Positions 54,801-63,476 of a stretch of 64,000 bases of DNA are shown in pieces. Position 1 is the first letter of the stretch. Each line of letters opens with the position of its first letter. Below the pieces are notes generated by a model. That model did not search any database. It saw nothing but the letters and a program-made list of their open reading frames with translations, and was not told where the DNA came from. The position numbers and the translations under genes are program-made. Source of the stretch: Psychroflexus aurantiacus (GTDB lineage: Bacteria; Bacteroidota; Bacteroidia; Flavobacteriales; Flavobacteriaceae); assembly GCF_010820555.1 (NCBI RefSeq), contig NZ_JAAIKD010000004.1, positions 62,001 through 126,000 on the forward strand, in the 5' to 3' direction.

Positions 54801-56895
54801 TGCACTTAGAGATGATTTAGACTTTGAAAAAAGGCATCTGGGGGTTACGTTCGATAATTTTAAGTTATCAAGCCTGTTCAGCTATTTCAACCCAGAAGAA
54901 AAATTGACTAGTGGTAAACTGAGTGGTAACCTTGTTTTGATAGAGCCCTTTGTTTCCAATGGATTAATTTCAAATCTCACTATTGAAGATTTAAAGGTTA
55001 CAGAAGTTGCTTTAGGGAATTTAGCCTTGAGCGCAGTAGCAAAACCAGACGACGATTACGAACTCGATTTAAGCCTTAAGGATGCAGGTGTAGATTTGGT
55101 AGTAGATGGGGTGTATCATACCAATCCTGCTGAGTCTGAACTGCACTTGAAAATCGATTTGAATAAACTTGAGATGCAGACTCTGGAAAATTTTGCAACC
55201 GAGTATATCAACAATTCCAAAGGCGATTTAAAGGGTAATTTTTCTATAGATGGTTCGCTTGAAGATTTAGATTATGAGGGTGAATTAACTTTTGAGGACG
55301 CTCAGTTCAATTTATCAAGACTTAATACATTGTTCAGGCTAAAAGATGAAACCATTAAGCTCTCCAAAAATAAATTGAGCTTGGATGATTTTACTGTGGA
55401 AGACGCAGAAGGTGAATCGTTTACGACCAATGGCTTTATCGGTTTGGAAAAAGTGACAAATCCAAAATTCGATTTGTCTTTTAGTGCAGAAGATTTTCAG
55501 TTGATAAATTCTGAAGCAAAAGATAATGAACTCTATTTCGGTAAATTGATTTTTAGTGCAGATGCAAGCCTGGAAGGAGATCTGGATTTCCCAAAAGTAA
55601 GAGGAAATCTGACCATTAAAGAAAAATCGGATTTAACCTATATAGTTCCGGAGTCTCAGGCGGGCATAGAAGAAATAGAGGGTATCGTCGTTTTTGTCAA
55701 TAAGGAAAATCCAGATGATATTCTAACACAACAAAAAGAAGAAGACCTAAAAGCAGTCTTAACAGGCATTGACTTAAAAACGGATATTAAAATCCAAAAA
55801 AAATCAAACGTAAAAGTTGTTTTCAATGAGCGAACCGGCGATAATGTGAAAGTCCAGGGTGGGGGAGATTTCAAATTCTCCATATCCAGAACGGGACAAA
55901 TGAAACTTCTTGGAAAGTATGAGGTCACAGATGGGATCGTAGAACTTAACTTTTATGATGTAGTGAAGCGAAAGTTTGATATTGCGCCTTCGAGTTCAAT
56001 AAGCTGGAGTGGTAATATTTACAATGCAGATTTAGATTTAAGAGCCATTTACAGAATAGAAACCTCCACCAGTGCCTTGATGGCCACTCAAACTGCCGGG
56101 GAAAGTTCTGTTATTCAAAACAGATATAAGCAGCAGTTGCCCTTCCTGGTTTATCTGGATGTGGGCGGTGAACTCATGTCTCCGGAGCTTTCCTTTCAAC
56201 TCGATATGCCGGAAGATAAGCAGGGCGCCATTAATGGAACAGTTTACGGAAGAGTAACTCAGGTAAATCAACAGAAAGATTTGCTCAATAAGCAGGTATT
56301 TTCATTGCTGGTCTTGAATCGCTTTTATCCGGCCTCCGGAAGTGATGGCAGTCGGGGTGGTGCTGCATCAATGGCCACTGAAAACATAAATCAGGCCATT
56401 TCAGATCAGCTGAACCGGTTCTCAGATAAATTGACTGGAAACACAGGTATCAAACTTAATTTTGATGTGGACAGTTATACAGACTATCAGGGAAGTACAG
56501 CGCAGGAGCGAACAGACCTGAATGTGTCTGCACAAAAAAAGTTTTTTGATGACAGGCTTGTGGTAGAAGCAGGAAGCTCTGTAAATGTTCAGGGTGAACA
56601 AAGACAGGCGGAAACACAGCCAGTTATTGGCAACGTCAGTGTAGAATATCTTCTTACCGAAGACGGTCGCTGGAAATTAAAAGGCTTTAGAAAAAGTCAA
56701 TACGAAAATGTGATAGATGGTCAGGTCTTCGTCAGTGGGATTGCGTTGGTTTTTACGCGCGAGTTCAATAAATTTAAGGTGCTGTGGGACAAAGCATTCA
56801 GAGAATCATTAAAAGAAGAAAGCTTGAAAGAGAAGTCGGATTCTCAAAAAAAATCGGAAGACAAACAAAAATCTGAAAACAATACGGATGGGTAG
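51832..56895 (+). CDS. tamB: TamB-like translocation/assembly module protein (DUF490)
   Basis: 1687 residues. One N-terminal TM anchor (about 20-42, LRIFLGLFIFFILLILFIRSPWG), then a very long run of repeated amphipathic beta strands characteristic of bridge-like lipid-transfer proteins of the TamB/AsmA type, and a C-terminal DUF490 domain (about 1370-1640; GTVYGRVTQVNQQKDLLNKQVFSLLVLNRFYP). It should span the periplasm from inner to outer membrane and help phospholipid transport and outer-membrane protein insertion. The start is a GTG. The last 8 nt overlap tamL. The tail is highly charged (KSDSQKKSEDKQKSE). Confidence 0.92.
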   Translation: MSENQPSSRPLYKKMLRVLLRIFLGLFIFFILLILFIRSPWGQDIIVGKATDYISEKIDTKFNIGKLYVTFSGNLTLEELYLEDTSQDTLVYSEYLEANVPFRPLLFRDEIQVDFVDWRGLKANIYRKDSVQGFNFQYIIDAFATDADNPPQTQDNSESSFSLSLGSLSFTEFDLSYYDEVTGIDAKLNLGGLELENESLDLENMKFHLSELSLQETSISLSQMQASKTPEEEQKSSLPWILVDEFSLQDVDIHYNSSTEGIASEAYIDDFSFSDLDANLNTQEVALDQWVWKDSRLKLEMKSSAPAKEKAGEAGDSEEAFTWPQWEVNVNEIAFENHQIAFYRNGKRPSKGEFSAEAIAVEKFNFKMKDLTFSKNESLSFKLDDLRFREESGLVLEEFQMLTQFNSKETKLNNVRMRLNNSLLFADLNFKYTTLENLISSPLNSTLEVDVSSIKFNVKDAYVFSPDLRKNKQIQKLAKKNFKGNFEAHGDVETLSISQFNLYWGEKTQLQLKGSLSKFTQAEKFGFNFKNLTAKTIKKDLFEFISEQDLGMSLPESVKLTGDFAKKGANFSTRSQLMTPLGDILLEGYYNSLNAINYKLALDVQSLRLGKLLQNEQLGNLSMQLNSEGKGNTIYELSGELSSKIDSIRWNDYTFSGMEIQGKLKEGTGDVKFDYADKSLKFDFVSTLELDSVSPQVDMKFNLEGINTQELGLTTKDIRAKVLANLQFKGNATQFQLDAQLEDGLVVYDNRPYYLGNFEFSSEVDSTKTLAGISSQFLNGSLKANTNIEGLSKALENHFKNYSEDSISQSPSNRPVNLDANLKFTNSPILSEVFIDGIKQMDTLHASFQFDEEKALLTSALSLPYLNYKDNELEGLRLEVQSEKSYIKFDLGFDKIYAGPLDVAKTQIQGNYEDRLLSLDLDAFKDEEELYSSSVSVKFEDEDLYRIHVSSDQLILNASSWTISDENEIIYQNEKIRTSNFSIHQNSQQIALRDDLDFEKRHLGVTFDNFKLSSLFSYFNPEEKLTSGKLSGNLVLIEPFVSNGLISNLTIEDLKVTEVALGNLALSAVAKPDDDYELDLSLKDAGVDLVVDGVYHTNPAESELHLKIDLNKLEMQTLENFATEYINNSKGDLKGNFSIDGSLEDLDYEGELTFEDAQFNLSRLNTLFRLKDETIKLSKNKLSLDDFTVEDAEGESFTTNGFIGLEKVTNPKFDLSFSAEDFQLINSEAKDNELYFGKLIFSADASLEGDLDFPKVRGNLTIKEKSDLTYIVPESQAGIEEIEGIVVFVNKENPDDILTQQKEEDLKAVLTGIDLKTDIKIQKKSNVKVVFNERTGDNVKVQGGGDFKFSISRTGQMKLLGKYEVTDGIVELNFYDVVKRKFDIAPSSSISWSGNIYNADLDLRAIYRIETSTSALMATQTAGESSVIQNRYKQQLPFLVYLDVGGELMSPELSFQLDMPEDKQGAINGTVYGRVTQVNQQKDLLNKQVFSLLVLNRFYPASGSDGSRGGAASMATENINQAISDQLNRFSDKLTGNTGIKLNFDVDSYTDYQGSTAQERTDLNVSAQKKFFDDRLVVEAGSSVNVQGEQRQAETQPVIGNVSVEYLLTEDGRWKLKGFRKSQYENVIDGQVFVSGIALVFTREFNKFKVLWDKAFRESLKEESLKEKSDSQKKSEDKQKSENNTDG

Positions 56896-59161
56896 GCTAG
56901 TGAAAATAGTATTTTTTATGATGATTTCAATTTTTGCGTTGTCTTCATGCAGCGTTAAAAAATATCTGCCGGAGGATAAAAGCCTGTACACAGGAGCAGA
57001 ATTAAAACTGGAAAGCACTCATGAGAAAGGCCTGGAAAAACTAGAGACTAAACTGAAAACAGCTATTTCCAGGAATACAAATACCAAAATTTTAGGAATG
57101 CGGCCCGGGCTCTATTTTAACTATAAAGCCAAAAGAGAGAATCCGGGTTTTATCAATAAATTCTTAAACAAACAATTTGGTGAGGACCCTTATTATTTTG
57201 AAAGCATAAACGTAGAAGCAGCAGAAGACATTCTGAAAAATCGCTTGCGAAATAGCGGTTATTTTGGCAGTAGTGTCACTTCGATAGTTCAAAAAGACTC
57301 GTCAGATCGTTCAACATCTGTTCTGTACTCTATTGACCTGCCAAAACCTTACCGTCTGGAATCCTATCAGCTGGAAAAAACAGTAGCGGACACACTTCGA
57401 ATCTATGATGAAATTCAATCTTCGCTTCAGTATTCAGATTTACAAGAAAATAAACGTTTTAATCTTGACCTACTTAAATCTGAGCGTGAGCGAATAGATC
57501 ACTACTTGAAAAAGCGTGGGTATTATAATTTCAATTCAGACTTCTTAATTTTTGAAGCGGATACCAATGCCTATGACACCAGAAATTTTGATTTGTATGT
57601 GAGGCTGAAAACACAAGTCCCTGAAAAATCGTTAGTACCCTATATCATAGATGAAGTCTATATTCATCCCAACCGAACCTTAGCGGATAGGGAAGAGGAG
57701 AAGGACACACTATCTTTTAAAGGTTTAAATTTTATTCAAGCCCAACCATTTTTCAAGCCCAAGCGTCTGTATCCGTATGTTCAAATAAACCCCGGTGAAA
57801 CTTACAACCCCAAAGCATCCCGCTTTACCAGTCGGAGACTTTCTTCCATAAGTACCTTTAAGTTTGTGAATATCGATTATGAAGAAAAGGACAGTGTAAC
57901 GGATTTAAAAGGGAAAAGGCATTTAAAAGCAGATATTTACCTGTCACCACTGAAGAAGCGTTCCTTGAGGCTGGAACTTCAGGGGGTGACAAAATCCAAT
58001 AATTTTGCGGGCCCTAACTTAAGTCTTGTTTATTCCAACAGAAATACATTTCGCGGTGGCGAATTATTTCGCTTATCACTAAACGGTGGCTATGAGCAGC
58101 AGTTCTTTGGTAAAGCGGATGATCAGGGATTGAGCAGCATACAGTTAGGATTAAACGCATCCCTGTTATTTCCCCGATTGATTTTTCCAATAGACCTCGA
58201 TGCGAGTTTTGAGTATGCCGTTCCTAAAACCAAAGTGAGTTTAGGTCTGGACTATCTCAATAGAACTCAGCTGTACACCTTAAACTCTGTCTCTACATCT
58301 TTTGGGTATTTATGGGAAGGCAACTCTTATGTAACCCATCAGTTAAAACCCATCAATTTAGAGTATGTGAAGCTTGGTAATACTTCAAATGAATTTGATG
58401 AGATTCTGGAGAATAATCCTTTCCTGAGAAGAAGTTTTGAGCAGCAATTTATCGCAGGACTCACATATGATTTTACGTATAACGAAATAAAAGACCAAAC
58501 CACGGGTGAAGGCATTTTCTTTGGTTTTCATTATGATATGGCTGGAAATCTATTGAATTTGGTGGGGTCTAAAAATGAAGAGGGGCAAAAAGAATTTTTG
58601 GGACTTCAATATGCGCACTATGTGAAGGCAGATTTAGATATAACCTATCACTTAAGGTTGGATGAAAAGCGACAGAAATTGGTAGGGAGAATTTTTGCCG
58701 GAATGGGACAGCCTTTGGGAACAACAGAATCTTTGCCTTTTGTAAAACAATATTTCTCCGGCGGACCTTATAGTATTAGGGCTTTCAGAATAAGATCACT
58801 CGGTCCTGGAACTTTTTCTCCTGAAGATGGAAGTAATTCCTTTTTCGATCAATCTGGAGATATTAAGCTGGAAGCCAATTTGGAATACAGATTTCCAATT
58901 ACAGAATATTTGAATGGAGCCGTATTTGCAGACGCAGGAAATGTCTGGCTGATAAATGAAAATGAAGCCACGCCAGGTGGTAAATTCACTTCCAATTTCA
59001 TCAACGAAATAGGGGCCGGGGTGGGTGTAGGTCTTCGCGTGGATATTCAGGGTTTTGTGATCAGGTTTGATCTGGCGGCACCTATCAAGAAACCTTCCAC
59101 CTCATGGAATTTTGATGCTGCAAGCCCCGTTCTCAACTTTGCTATTGGTTATCCTTTTTAA
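56888..59161 (+). CDS. tamL: TamL: Omp85-family outer-membrane lipoprotein (TamA-like)
   Basis: 757 residues. Lipoprotein signal MMISIFALSSC, lipidated Cys about 21, which distinguishes the Bacteroidota TamL from TamA. About 30-370 look like POTRA-like repeats (SINVEAAEDILKNRLRNSGYFG and similar), and about 380-757 are a 16-strand Omp85 barrel with GGPYSIRAFRIRSLGPG, the VRGF-like loop-6 motif, and a terminal Phe. It is the outer-membrane partner of TamB; the 8-nt overlap and order match known tamB-tamL pairs. Confidence 0.92.
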   Translation: MGRLVKIVFFMMISIFALSSCSVKKYLPEDKSLYTGAELKLESTHEKGLEKLETKLKTAISRNTNTKILGMRPGLYFNYKAKRENPGFINKFLNKQFGEDPYYFESINVEAAEDILKNRLRNSGYFGSSVTSIVQKDSSDRSTSVLYSIDLPKPYRLESYQLEKTVADTLRIYDEIQSSLQYSDLQENKRFNLDLLKSERERIDHYLKKRGYYNFNSDFLIFEADTNAYDTRNFDLYVRLKTQVPEKSLVPYIIDEVYIHPNRTLADREEEKDTLSFKGLNFIQAQPFFKPKRLYPYVQINPGETYNPKASRFTSRRLSSISTFKFVNIDYEEKDSVTDLKGKRHLKADIYLSPLKKRSLRLELQGVTKSNNFAGPNLSLVYSNRNTFRGGELFRLSLNGGYEQQFFGKADDQGLSSIQLGLNASLLFPRLIFPIDLDASFEYAVPKTKVSLGLDYLNRTQLYTLNSVSTSFGYLWEGNSYVTHQLKPINLEYVKLGNTSNEFDEILENNPFLRRSFEQQFIAGLTYDFTYNEIKDQTTGEGIFFGFHYDMAGNLLNLVGSKNEEGQKEFLGLQYAHYVKADLDITYHLRLDEKRQKLVGRIFAGMGQPLGTTESLPFVKQYFSGGPYSIRAFRIRSLGPGTFSPEDGSNSFFDQSGDIKLEANLEYRFPITEYLNGAVFADAGNVWLINENEATPGGKFTSNFINEIGAGVGVGLRVDIQGFVIRFDLAAPIKKPSTSWNFDAASPVLNFAIGYPF

Positions 59162-59199
59162 ATTTTGAATCGAACTTGCCAGCTAATTAACAGGCGAAT

Positions 59200-60018
59200 T
59201 TAATACTGCTCATCATCACTCGGGAACTTCCTGGCTTTCACATCATCGTTGTAATGTTGTATGGCATCCGTCATCACTGTATTCAAGTCGGCATAACGTC
59301 TTAAAAATCGGGGACTAAATTCTTTATTCATGCCCAGCATATCATGAAGCACAAGCACCTGGCCATCTACGCCTGCACCAGCGCCAATACCAATTACAGG
59401 AATTTGAATGCTTTTAGCCACTTCTTCAGCCAGTTTAGCCGGCACTTTTTCAAGAACGATGGCAAAACAGCCGATGCGTTCCAGCATTAAAGCATCTTCC
59501 TTAAGTTTTTGAGCTTCATATTCTTCTTTAGCCCTTACCGTATAAGTGCCGAATTTGTAAATAGATTGTGGTGTTAAACCGAGATGGCCCATCACAGGAA
59601 CTCCAGCTTTTAAAATCCGCTTAATCGAATCTTTTATTTCACCGCCACCTTCCAGTTTTACGGCGTGTGCACCGCTTTCTTTCATGATTCTTATAGATGA
59701 CCGGAGTGCTTCTTTAGGGTCGCTTTGGTAACTTCCGAAGGGTAAATCCACCACCACCAAAGCTCTTTTGACAGCGCGAATAACTCCGGAAGCATGGTAA
59801 ATCATTTGGTCTAAGGTAATAGGAAGCGTAGTTTCGTGACCCGCCATCACGTTGGAGGCGGAATCGCCTACCAAAATCACGTCTATCCCCGCCTGGTCTA
59901 CAATTTGAGCCATGGTAAAGTCATAAGAGGTTAGCATTGAAATCTTTTCTGAATTGGCTTTCATCTCAATTAAAGACTTTACTGTAATTCTTTTGTATTG
60001 CTTCTTGGCTACAGACAT
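59200..60018 (-). CDS. panB: 3-methyl-2-oxobutanoate hydroxymethyltransferase
   Basis: 272 residues. The family motifs are all present: [38 protein letters not shown] (with the Mg-binding Asp), [29 protein letters not shown] and [24 protein letters not shown]. It transfers a hydroxymethyl group from methylene-tetrahydrofolate to ketoisovalerate, the first committed step of pantothenate synthesis. Transcribed alone, divergent from the GlmU-like gene; functionally linked to coaD but 11 kb away. Confidence 0.96.
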   Translation of the reverse strand: MSVAKKQYKRITVKSLIEMKANSEKISMLTSYDFTMAQIVDQAGIDVILVGDSASNVMAGHETTLPITLDQMIYHASGVIRAVKRALVVVDLPFGSYQSDPKEALRSSIRIMKESGAHAVKLEGGGEIKDSIKRILKAGVPVMGHLGLTPQSIYKFGTYTVRAKEEYEAQKLKEDALMLERIGCFAIVLEKVPAKLAEEVAKSIQIPVIGIGAGAGVDGQVLVLHDMLGMNKEFSPRFLRRYADLNTVMTDAIQHYNDDVKARKFPSDDEQY

Positions 60019-60107
60019 AATTTTAGTTTTATTTGAATGGCTAAATTACTTAATTTTAAATTCACGCTCAAACGATTTCATAATACGATATTTAAACCCA
60101 AAATCTT

Positions 60108-61280
60108 ATGAATATAATTCTATTTGATGATCATTTACGCTCTCAGTTTTTACCCTTAACTTATACCAGGCCTATCGCTGAACTGCGCCTTGGGATATTG
60201 ACCTTAAAGGAAAAATGGGAACACATTACAAAGGCGTCGGTCTCTTTTAAAACTCAGTCCTATTTAGCTGAAAAATATTCTGAGCAAGTTGAAGAGGAGA
60301 ACATGTACATCAATGCGAGATATCTGGCTTCAGAGGATTTTTTGAAAATCCTAAAAAACTTAAATGAGGATGAGGTTTTAAAGCAAGAGGCTGTCATTTT
60401 AGCTTATCGCTTAAAGAAAAACCAGACCTTGGATCTATCCAAGTTAAAAGTGGTGGAAACAGATGCTCAGGTGGCGTATGTTGAGAGTGCAACAGATTTA
60501 TTTTCAAAAAATCACAAAGCCATTCAGGACGACTTCTCCTTACTGACAGCTGGACGGACTTCCCAGCCCATCCCTGAAACGGTAACCTGTTTCAATCCAG
60601 GACAGATTTTTCTTGAAGAAGGTGCCAAATTATATAACGGGGCGCTCAATGCCAACGAGGGTCCCATTTATATCGGAAAAGATGCTGAGGTTATGGAAAA
60701 CTCTGCCATTAGGGGGCCTTTTGCCCTCTGTGAGCATTCTACTGTAAAAATGGGTGCTAAAATTTACACAGGAACGACCATTGGTCCACATTCAAAAGTC
60801 GGAGGAGAAGTAAGCAATTCTATGATTTTAGGCTATTCCAATAAGGGACACGATGGCTTTTTGGGAAATTCTGTCATCGGGGAGTGGTGTAACCTGGGGG
60901 CAGATACCAATACATCCAACCTGAAAAACAATTATGCTAACGTTAAGCTTTGGGATTATGATTCTGGTCGGTTTAAAGACACCGGACTTCAGTTTTGTGG
61001 TTTAATCATGGGCGACCATTCCAAATGCAGTATCAATATGATGTTTAATACGGGAACCATAGTCGGGGTAAGCGCCAACATTTTCGGATCTGGCTTTCCT
61101 CGAAATTTTGTTCCGAGTTTCAGTTGGGGTGGGAGTCAGGGCGTCATTACTTACAAGCTGAACAAAGTTTATGAAGTGGCTGAACTCGTGATGAAACGCA
61201 GGGGTTTGAGTTTAACCAGCACGGAGAAAGCTATCCTGGAAAGCGTTTTTGAAATGACTTCAAGCTATCGCCGGGATTAG
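60108..61280 (+). CDS. GlmU-family protein, putative sugar nucleotidyltransferase
   Basis: 390 residues. The C-terminal half (about 170-370) is a left-handed beta-helix of hexapeptide repeats (IYIGKDAEVMENSAIRGPFALCEHSTVKMGAKIYTGTTIGPHSKVGGEVSNSMIL), with a Trp-rich ASWGG-type loop (FSWGGSQG). The N-terminal half (MNIILFDDHLRSQFLPLTYTRPIAELRLGILT) is of GlmU-like nucleotidyltransferase type, but lacks the canonical GXGTR nucleotide-binding loop. It is a conserved Bacteroidota family of uncertain chemistry. It is followed 18 nt later by an acyl-CoA-dehydrogenase-like gene on the same strand. Confidence 0.8.
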   Translation: MNIILFDDHLRSQFLPLTYTRPIAELRLGILTLKEKWEHITKASVSFKTQSYLAEKYSEQVEEENMYINARYLASEDFLKILKNLNEDEVLKQEAVILAYRLKKNQTLDLSKLKVVETDAQVAYVESATDLFSKNHKAIQDDFSLLTAGRTSQPIPETVTCFNPGQIFLEEGAKLYNGALNANEGPIYIGKDAEVMENSAIRGPFALCEHSTVKMGAKIYTGTTIGPHSKVGGEVSNSMILGYSNKGHDGFLGNSVIGEWCNLGADTNTSNLKNNYANVKLWDYDSGRFKDTGLQFCGLIMGDHSKCSINMMFNTGTIVGVSANIFGSGFPRNFVPSFSWGGSQGVITYKLNKVYEVAELVMKRRGLSLTSTEKAILESVFEMTSSYRRD

Positions 61281-61298
61281 GAGTTTTACTGAAATCAA

Positions 61299-62282
61299 AT
61301 GAGAAAAGTTAACATAGAAGATTACAAAAGGTTCCAAATTCCTGAAGATTTATTAGACCAATTATTCAGAACCAATGCTTTCAAATTATTTGTGCCCAGA
61401 GCCTTTGGTGGCTTGCAATTGGATTTGAAATCAGCAAGTCAGCGCATCACCGAAACCTCGGCACACTTCGGTGGCTTGGGCTGGGTTCTGAATCTGGGGG
61501 CAGGAGCTAACTGGTTTTCCGGATTTTTTGAGGCAGAGGCTGCCAAAACTATTTTTTCACCAAAAGGGACCGTAATTGCAGGAAGTGGCGCAGATAGCGG
61601 CAACTTTAAAACCGAAGATGGGTCTGTGCTTCTGAACGGCAACTGGGGAAAGTGTTCTGGAGCTGCGCATGCGAATTACTTCAGTTTGAATGCCAAAAAT
61701 GCAGATACCGGTGAACTTTCTTCTTTTGTGGTACCCAGAGAATCTGTTGAGTTTTCTGAGGATAAATGGGGGATTTTTGGTTTAAAAAGCACCTCTTCCT
61801 TATCCATCAATTTGTCCGATGTTCGGGTTCCTCAAGAGTTTGGATTTCACATCAATTCCATAAAGAATCATTTTGACTACAAGGTATTTCATATTCCGTT
61901 TGAACAATTTGCACGGGTTTGTATGTCGTCCTGCTTTAGTGGGATTGCGCAGTGTTTTTTAAATACCCTGCATGCAGAACAGATTTTTAAAGCTGATTTT
62001 GAACTAATTACAGACTCGCTCCGTCAAAAAATTTCAAGCGCCATTCAAAACAGAGATGCTATTGCCGAAAGCATTGAGCACGAGTCCAGAGAAGGAATCT
62101 TGAGCGATAGGCTTCAAGCCGCTGTAAGAATACGGCTTGGTCAGGCAAATATGTTAATTTTTGATGAAATTCAGCAGATGTTCAAGACAGCCGGCCTGGC
62201 CCTGGTCGAAGAAGATAAACTGAGCCACTGGGCTTATCGGGATGTACTAACCGCTATACATCATCCTATGATGAAAGTCTAA
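61299..62282 (+). CDS. Acyl-CoA dehydrogenase-fold protein
   Basis: 327 residues, a little shorter than the usual 380. The order FVPRAFGG (N-terminal helix bundle), ETSAHFGGLGWVLNLG, an AGSGADSGNFKTEDGSVLLNGNWGKCSGAAHANYF middle beta domain, and a final helical bundle (ADRLQ-type: SDRLQAAVRIRLGQANMLIFDEIQ) is that of acyl-CoA dehydrogenase / flavin monooxygenase proteins. The catalytic glutamate of true dehydrogenases is not obvious. The substrate is unknown. Probably co-transcribed with the GlmU-like gene. Confidence 0.8.
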   Translation: MRKVNIEDYKRFQIPEDLLDQLFRTNAFKLFVPRAFGGLQLDLKSASQRITETSAHFGGLGWVLNLGAGANWFSGFFEAEAAKTIFSPKGTVIAGSGADSGNFKTEDGSVLLNGNWGKCSGAAHANYFSLNAKNADTGELSSFVVPRESVEFSEDKWGIFGLKSTSSLSINLSDVRVPQEFGFHINSIKNHFDYKVFHIPFEQFARVCMSSCFSGIAQCFLNTLHAEQIFKADFELITDSLRQKISSAIQNRDAIAESIEHESREGILSDRLQAAVRIRLGQANMLIFDEIQQMFKTAGLALVEEDKLSHWAYRDVLTAIHHPMMKV

Positions 62283-62357
62283 TAGGGTCTGTTGATGAGG
62301 AAAACTATTAAATTTTACTAAAGCAGTCTTAGGTTGTCAAAGCGACTTTTATTTTTG
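62283..62357 (+). promoter_or_regulatory. Promoter region of the yihY-like gene with element shared with ndh
   Basis: Begins ATAGGGTCTGTTG (12 nt after the previous stop region) and resembles 1191-1243 upstream of ndh. It ends in TATTTTTG (62350-62357), an exact TAnnTTTG -7 box, 18 nt before the ATG at 62376. A possible TTG -33 element at 62334 is closer than usual (13 nt). Confidence 0.4.
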
Positions 62358-62375
62358 TATTCTTAGGTTAAGTCT

Positions 62376-63305
62376 ATGAAACGAAAGGTAAAATCAATTC
62401 TTGAATTGAAATATGTGAAAATCCTGGTAGATACCATCAAGGATTTCACGTCCAATGAATCCATGAGCTTTGCAGCCGGAACCGCTTTTTACACCATATT
62501 TAGCCTCCCTGCTTTTTTGATTATCATTCTGAATCTGGGAGCAAGTCTTTATGAAAGATCAGAAATAAGAGAACAGCTTTTAGGCCGGATCTCAAGCCTG
62601 GCAGGAGAAGAATCGAGAAAAACCTTAGAAAGTATTCTGGAAAACTTTGCTTTAAATGCCGATAATACCGTCTCTGCAACGATTGCGATTATCATTCTCG
62701 TCTTTAGTGCAACCACAGTATTTGTAAGTCTTCAAAGGGGTATGAATCATATCTGGCACATCAAACCCAAGCCTGATAAAGGCTGGCTTAAACTGGCTAT
62801 TGACAGGGTCTTGAGCTTTTCGGTGGTCCTGGTTATCGGTCTTATTTTAATCATTTCTTTACTCCTGGATGCTATCATTTCATATTCATTTGGAAAACTT
62901 GACAACCTGTTTCCTGATGTCAATCTGCAATTGATTTCTATTGGTCAACTCATTATTTCACAGCTAATCCTGGTCGTTATCTTTGCATTGATGTATAAAA
63001 TTCTACCGGATGCTAAGGTGAAGTGGAAAGACACATGGACAGGTGCTATTGTGACGACTATGCTCTTTGTAATCGGTAAATTTCTCATCGGTTTGTACAT
63101 GAGTAACAACGATTTAAGCACGACTTACGGAGCTGCAGGGTCACTTGTTATTCTTTTGGTCTGGATATACTATTCTCTGGTCATCTTTTTATTTGGCGCC
63201 CAGGTCACCTATTACATTGCCAAGAATATTGGGGGTGGGGTAGTTCCTAGAGCAGAAGCCATACGCGTAGAAGAAACTGAGGTGGAAGAAGAACCCCGGA
63301 ATTAA
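62376..63305 (+). CDS. YihY/BrkB-family inner-membrane protein
   Basis: 309 residues with about six TM segments. The signature FAAGTAFYTIFSLPAFLIIIL near residue 32 and STTYGAAGSLVILLVWIYYSLVIFLFGAQVTYYIA near the end define the YihY family. Its function is not settled: proposals include transport and a link to phospholipid trafficking; it is not an RNase BN. Ends in a charged cytoplasmic tail (EAIRVEETEVEEEPRN). Single gene. Confidence 0.9.
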   Translation: MKRKVKSILELKYVKILVDTIKDFTSNESMSFAAGTAFYTIFSLPAFLIIILNLGASLYERSEIREQLLGRISSLAGEESRKTLESILENFALNADNTVSATIAIIILVFSATTVFVSLQRGMNHIWHIKPKPDKGWLKLAIDRVLSFSVVLVIGLILIISLLLDAIISYSFGKLDNLFPDVNLQLISIGQLIISQLILVVIFALMYKILPDAKVKWKDTWTGAIVTTMLFVIGKFLIGLYMSNNDLSTTYGAAGSLVILLVWIYYSLVIFLFGAQVTYYIAKNIGGGVVPRAEAIRVEETEVEEEPRN

Positions 63306-63326
63306 TCTATAAAATAGTTAACTAAG

Positions 63327-63358
63327 GTTTTGATTATCATAAAATAGTTGTATTTTTG
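63327..63358 (+). promoter_or_regulatory. Predicted rpsA promoter
   Basis: TTTTG at 63328-63332 (-33) and TATTTTTG at 63351-63358 (-7, exact TAnnTTTG) with 18-nt spacing, the best promoter match in the window. It predicts an rpsA leader of about 110 nt. Confidence 0.6.
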
Positions 63359-63378
63359 CACTCCTTTTAAATGCAAAA

Positions 63379-63445
63379 CAAGAAACGTTTAAAGGGTTGA
63401 TTTTAAATAATTTAATCTCTTCTGTAAGTTTGCTTAAGTTTCTTG
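63379..63445 (+). promoter_or_regulatory. Putative rpsA leader hairpin
   Basis: CAAGAAAC (63379-63386) pairs with GTTTCTTG (63438-63445), 8 bp perfect, closing a 51-nt AT-rich loop, 31 nt before the rpsA ATG. S1 often represses its own translation through leader structure in other bacteria; whether this leader does so is inference. Confidence 0.35.
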
Positions 63446-63476
63446 GACGAACAGAATACAAATTTTAAATCAGCAT

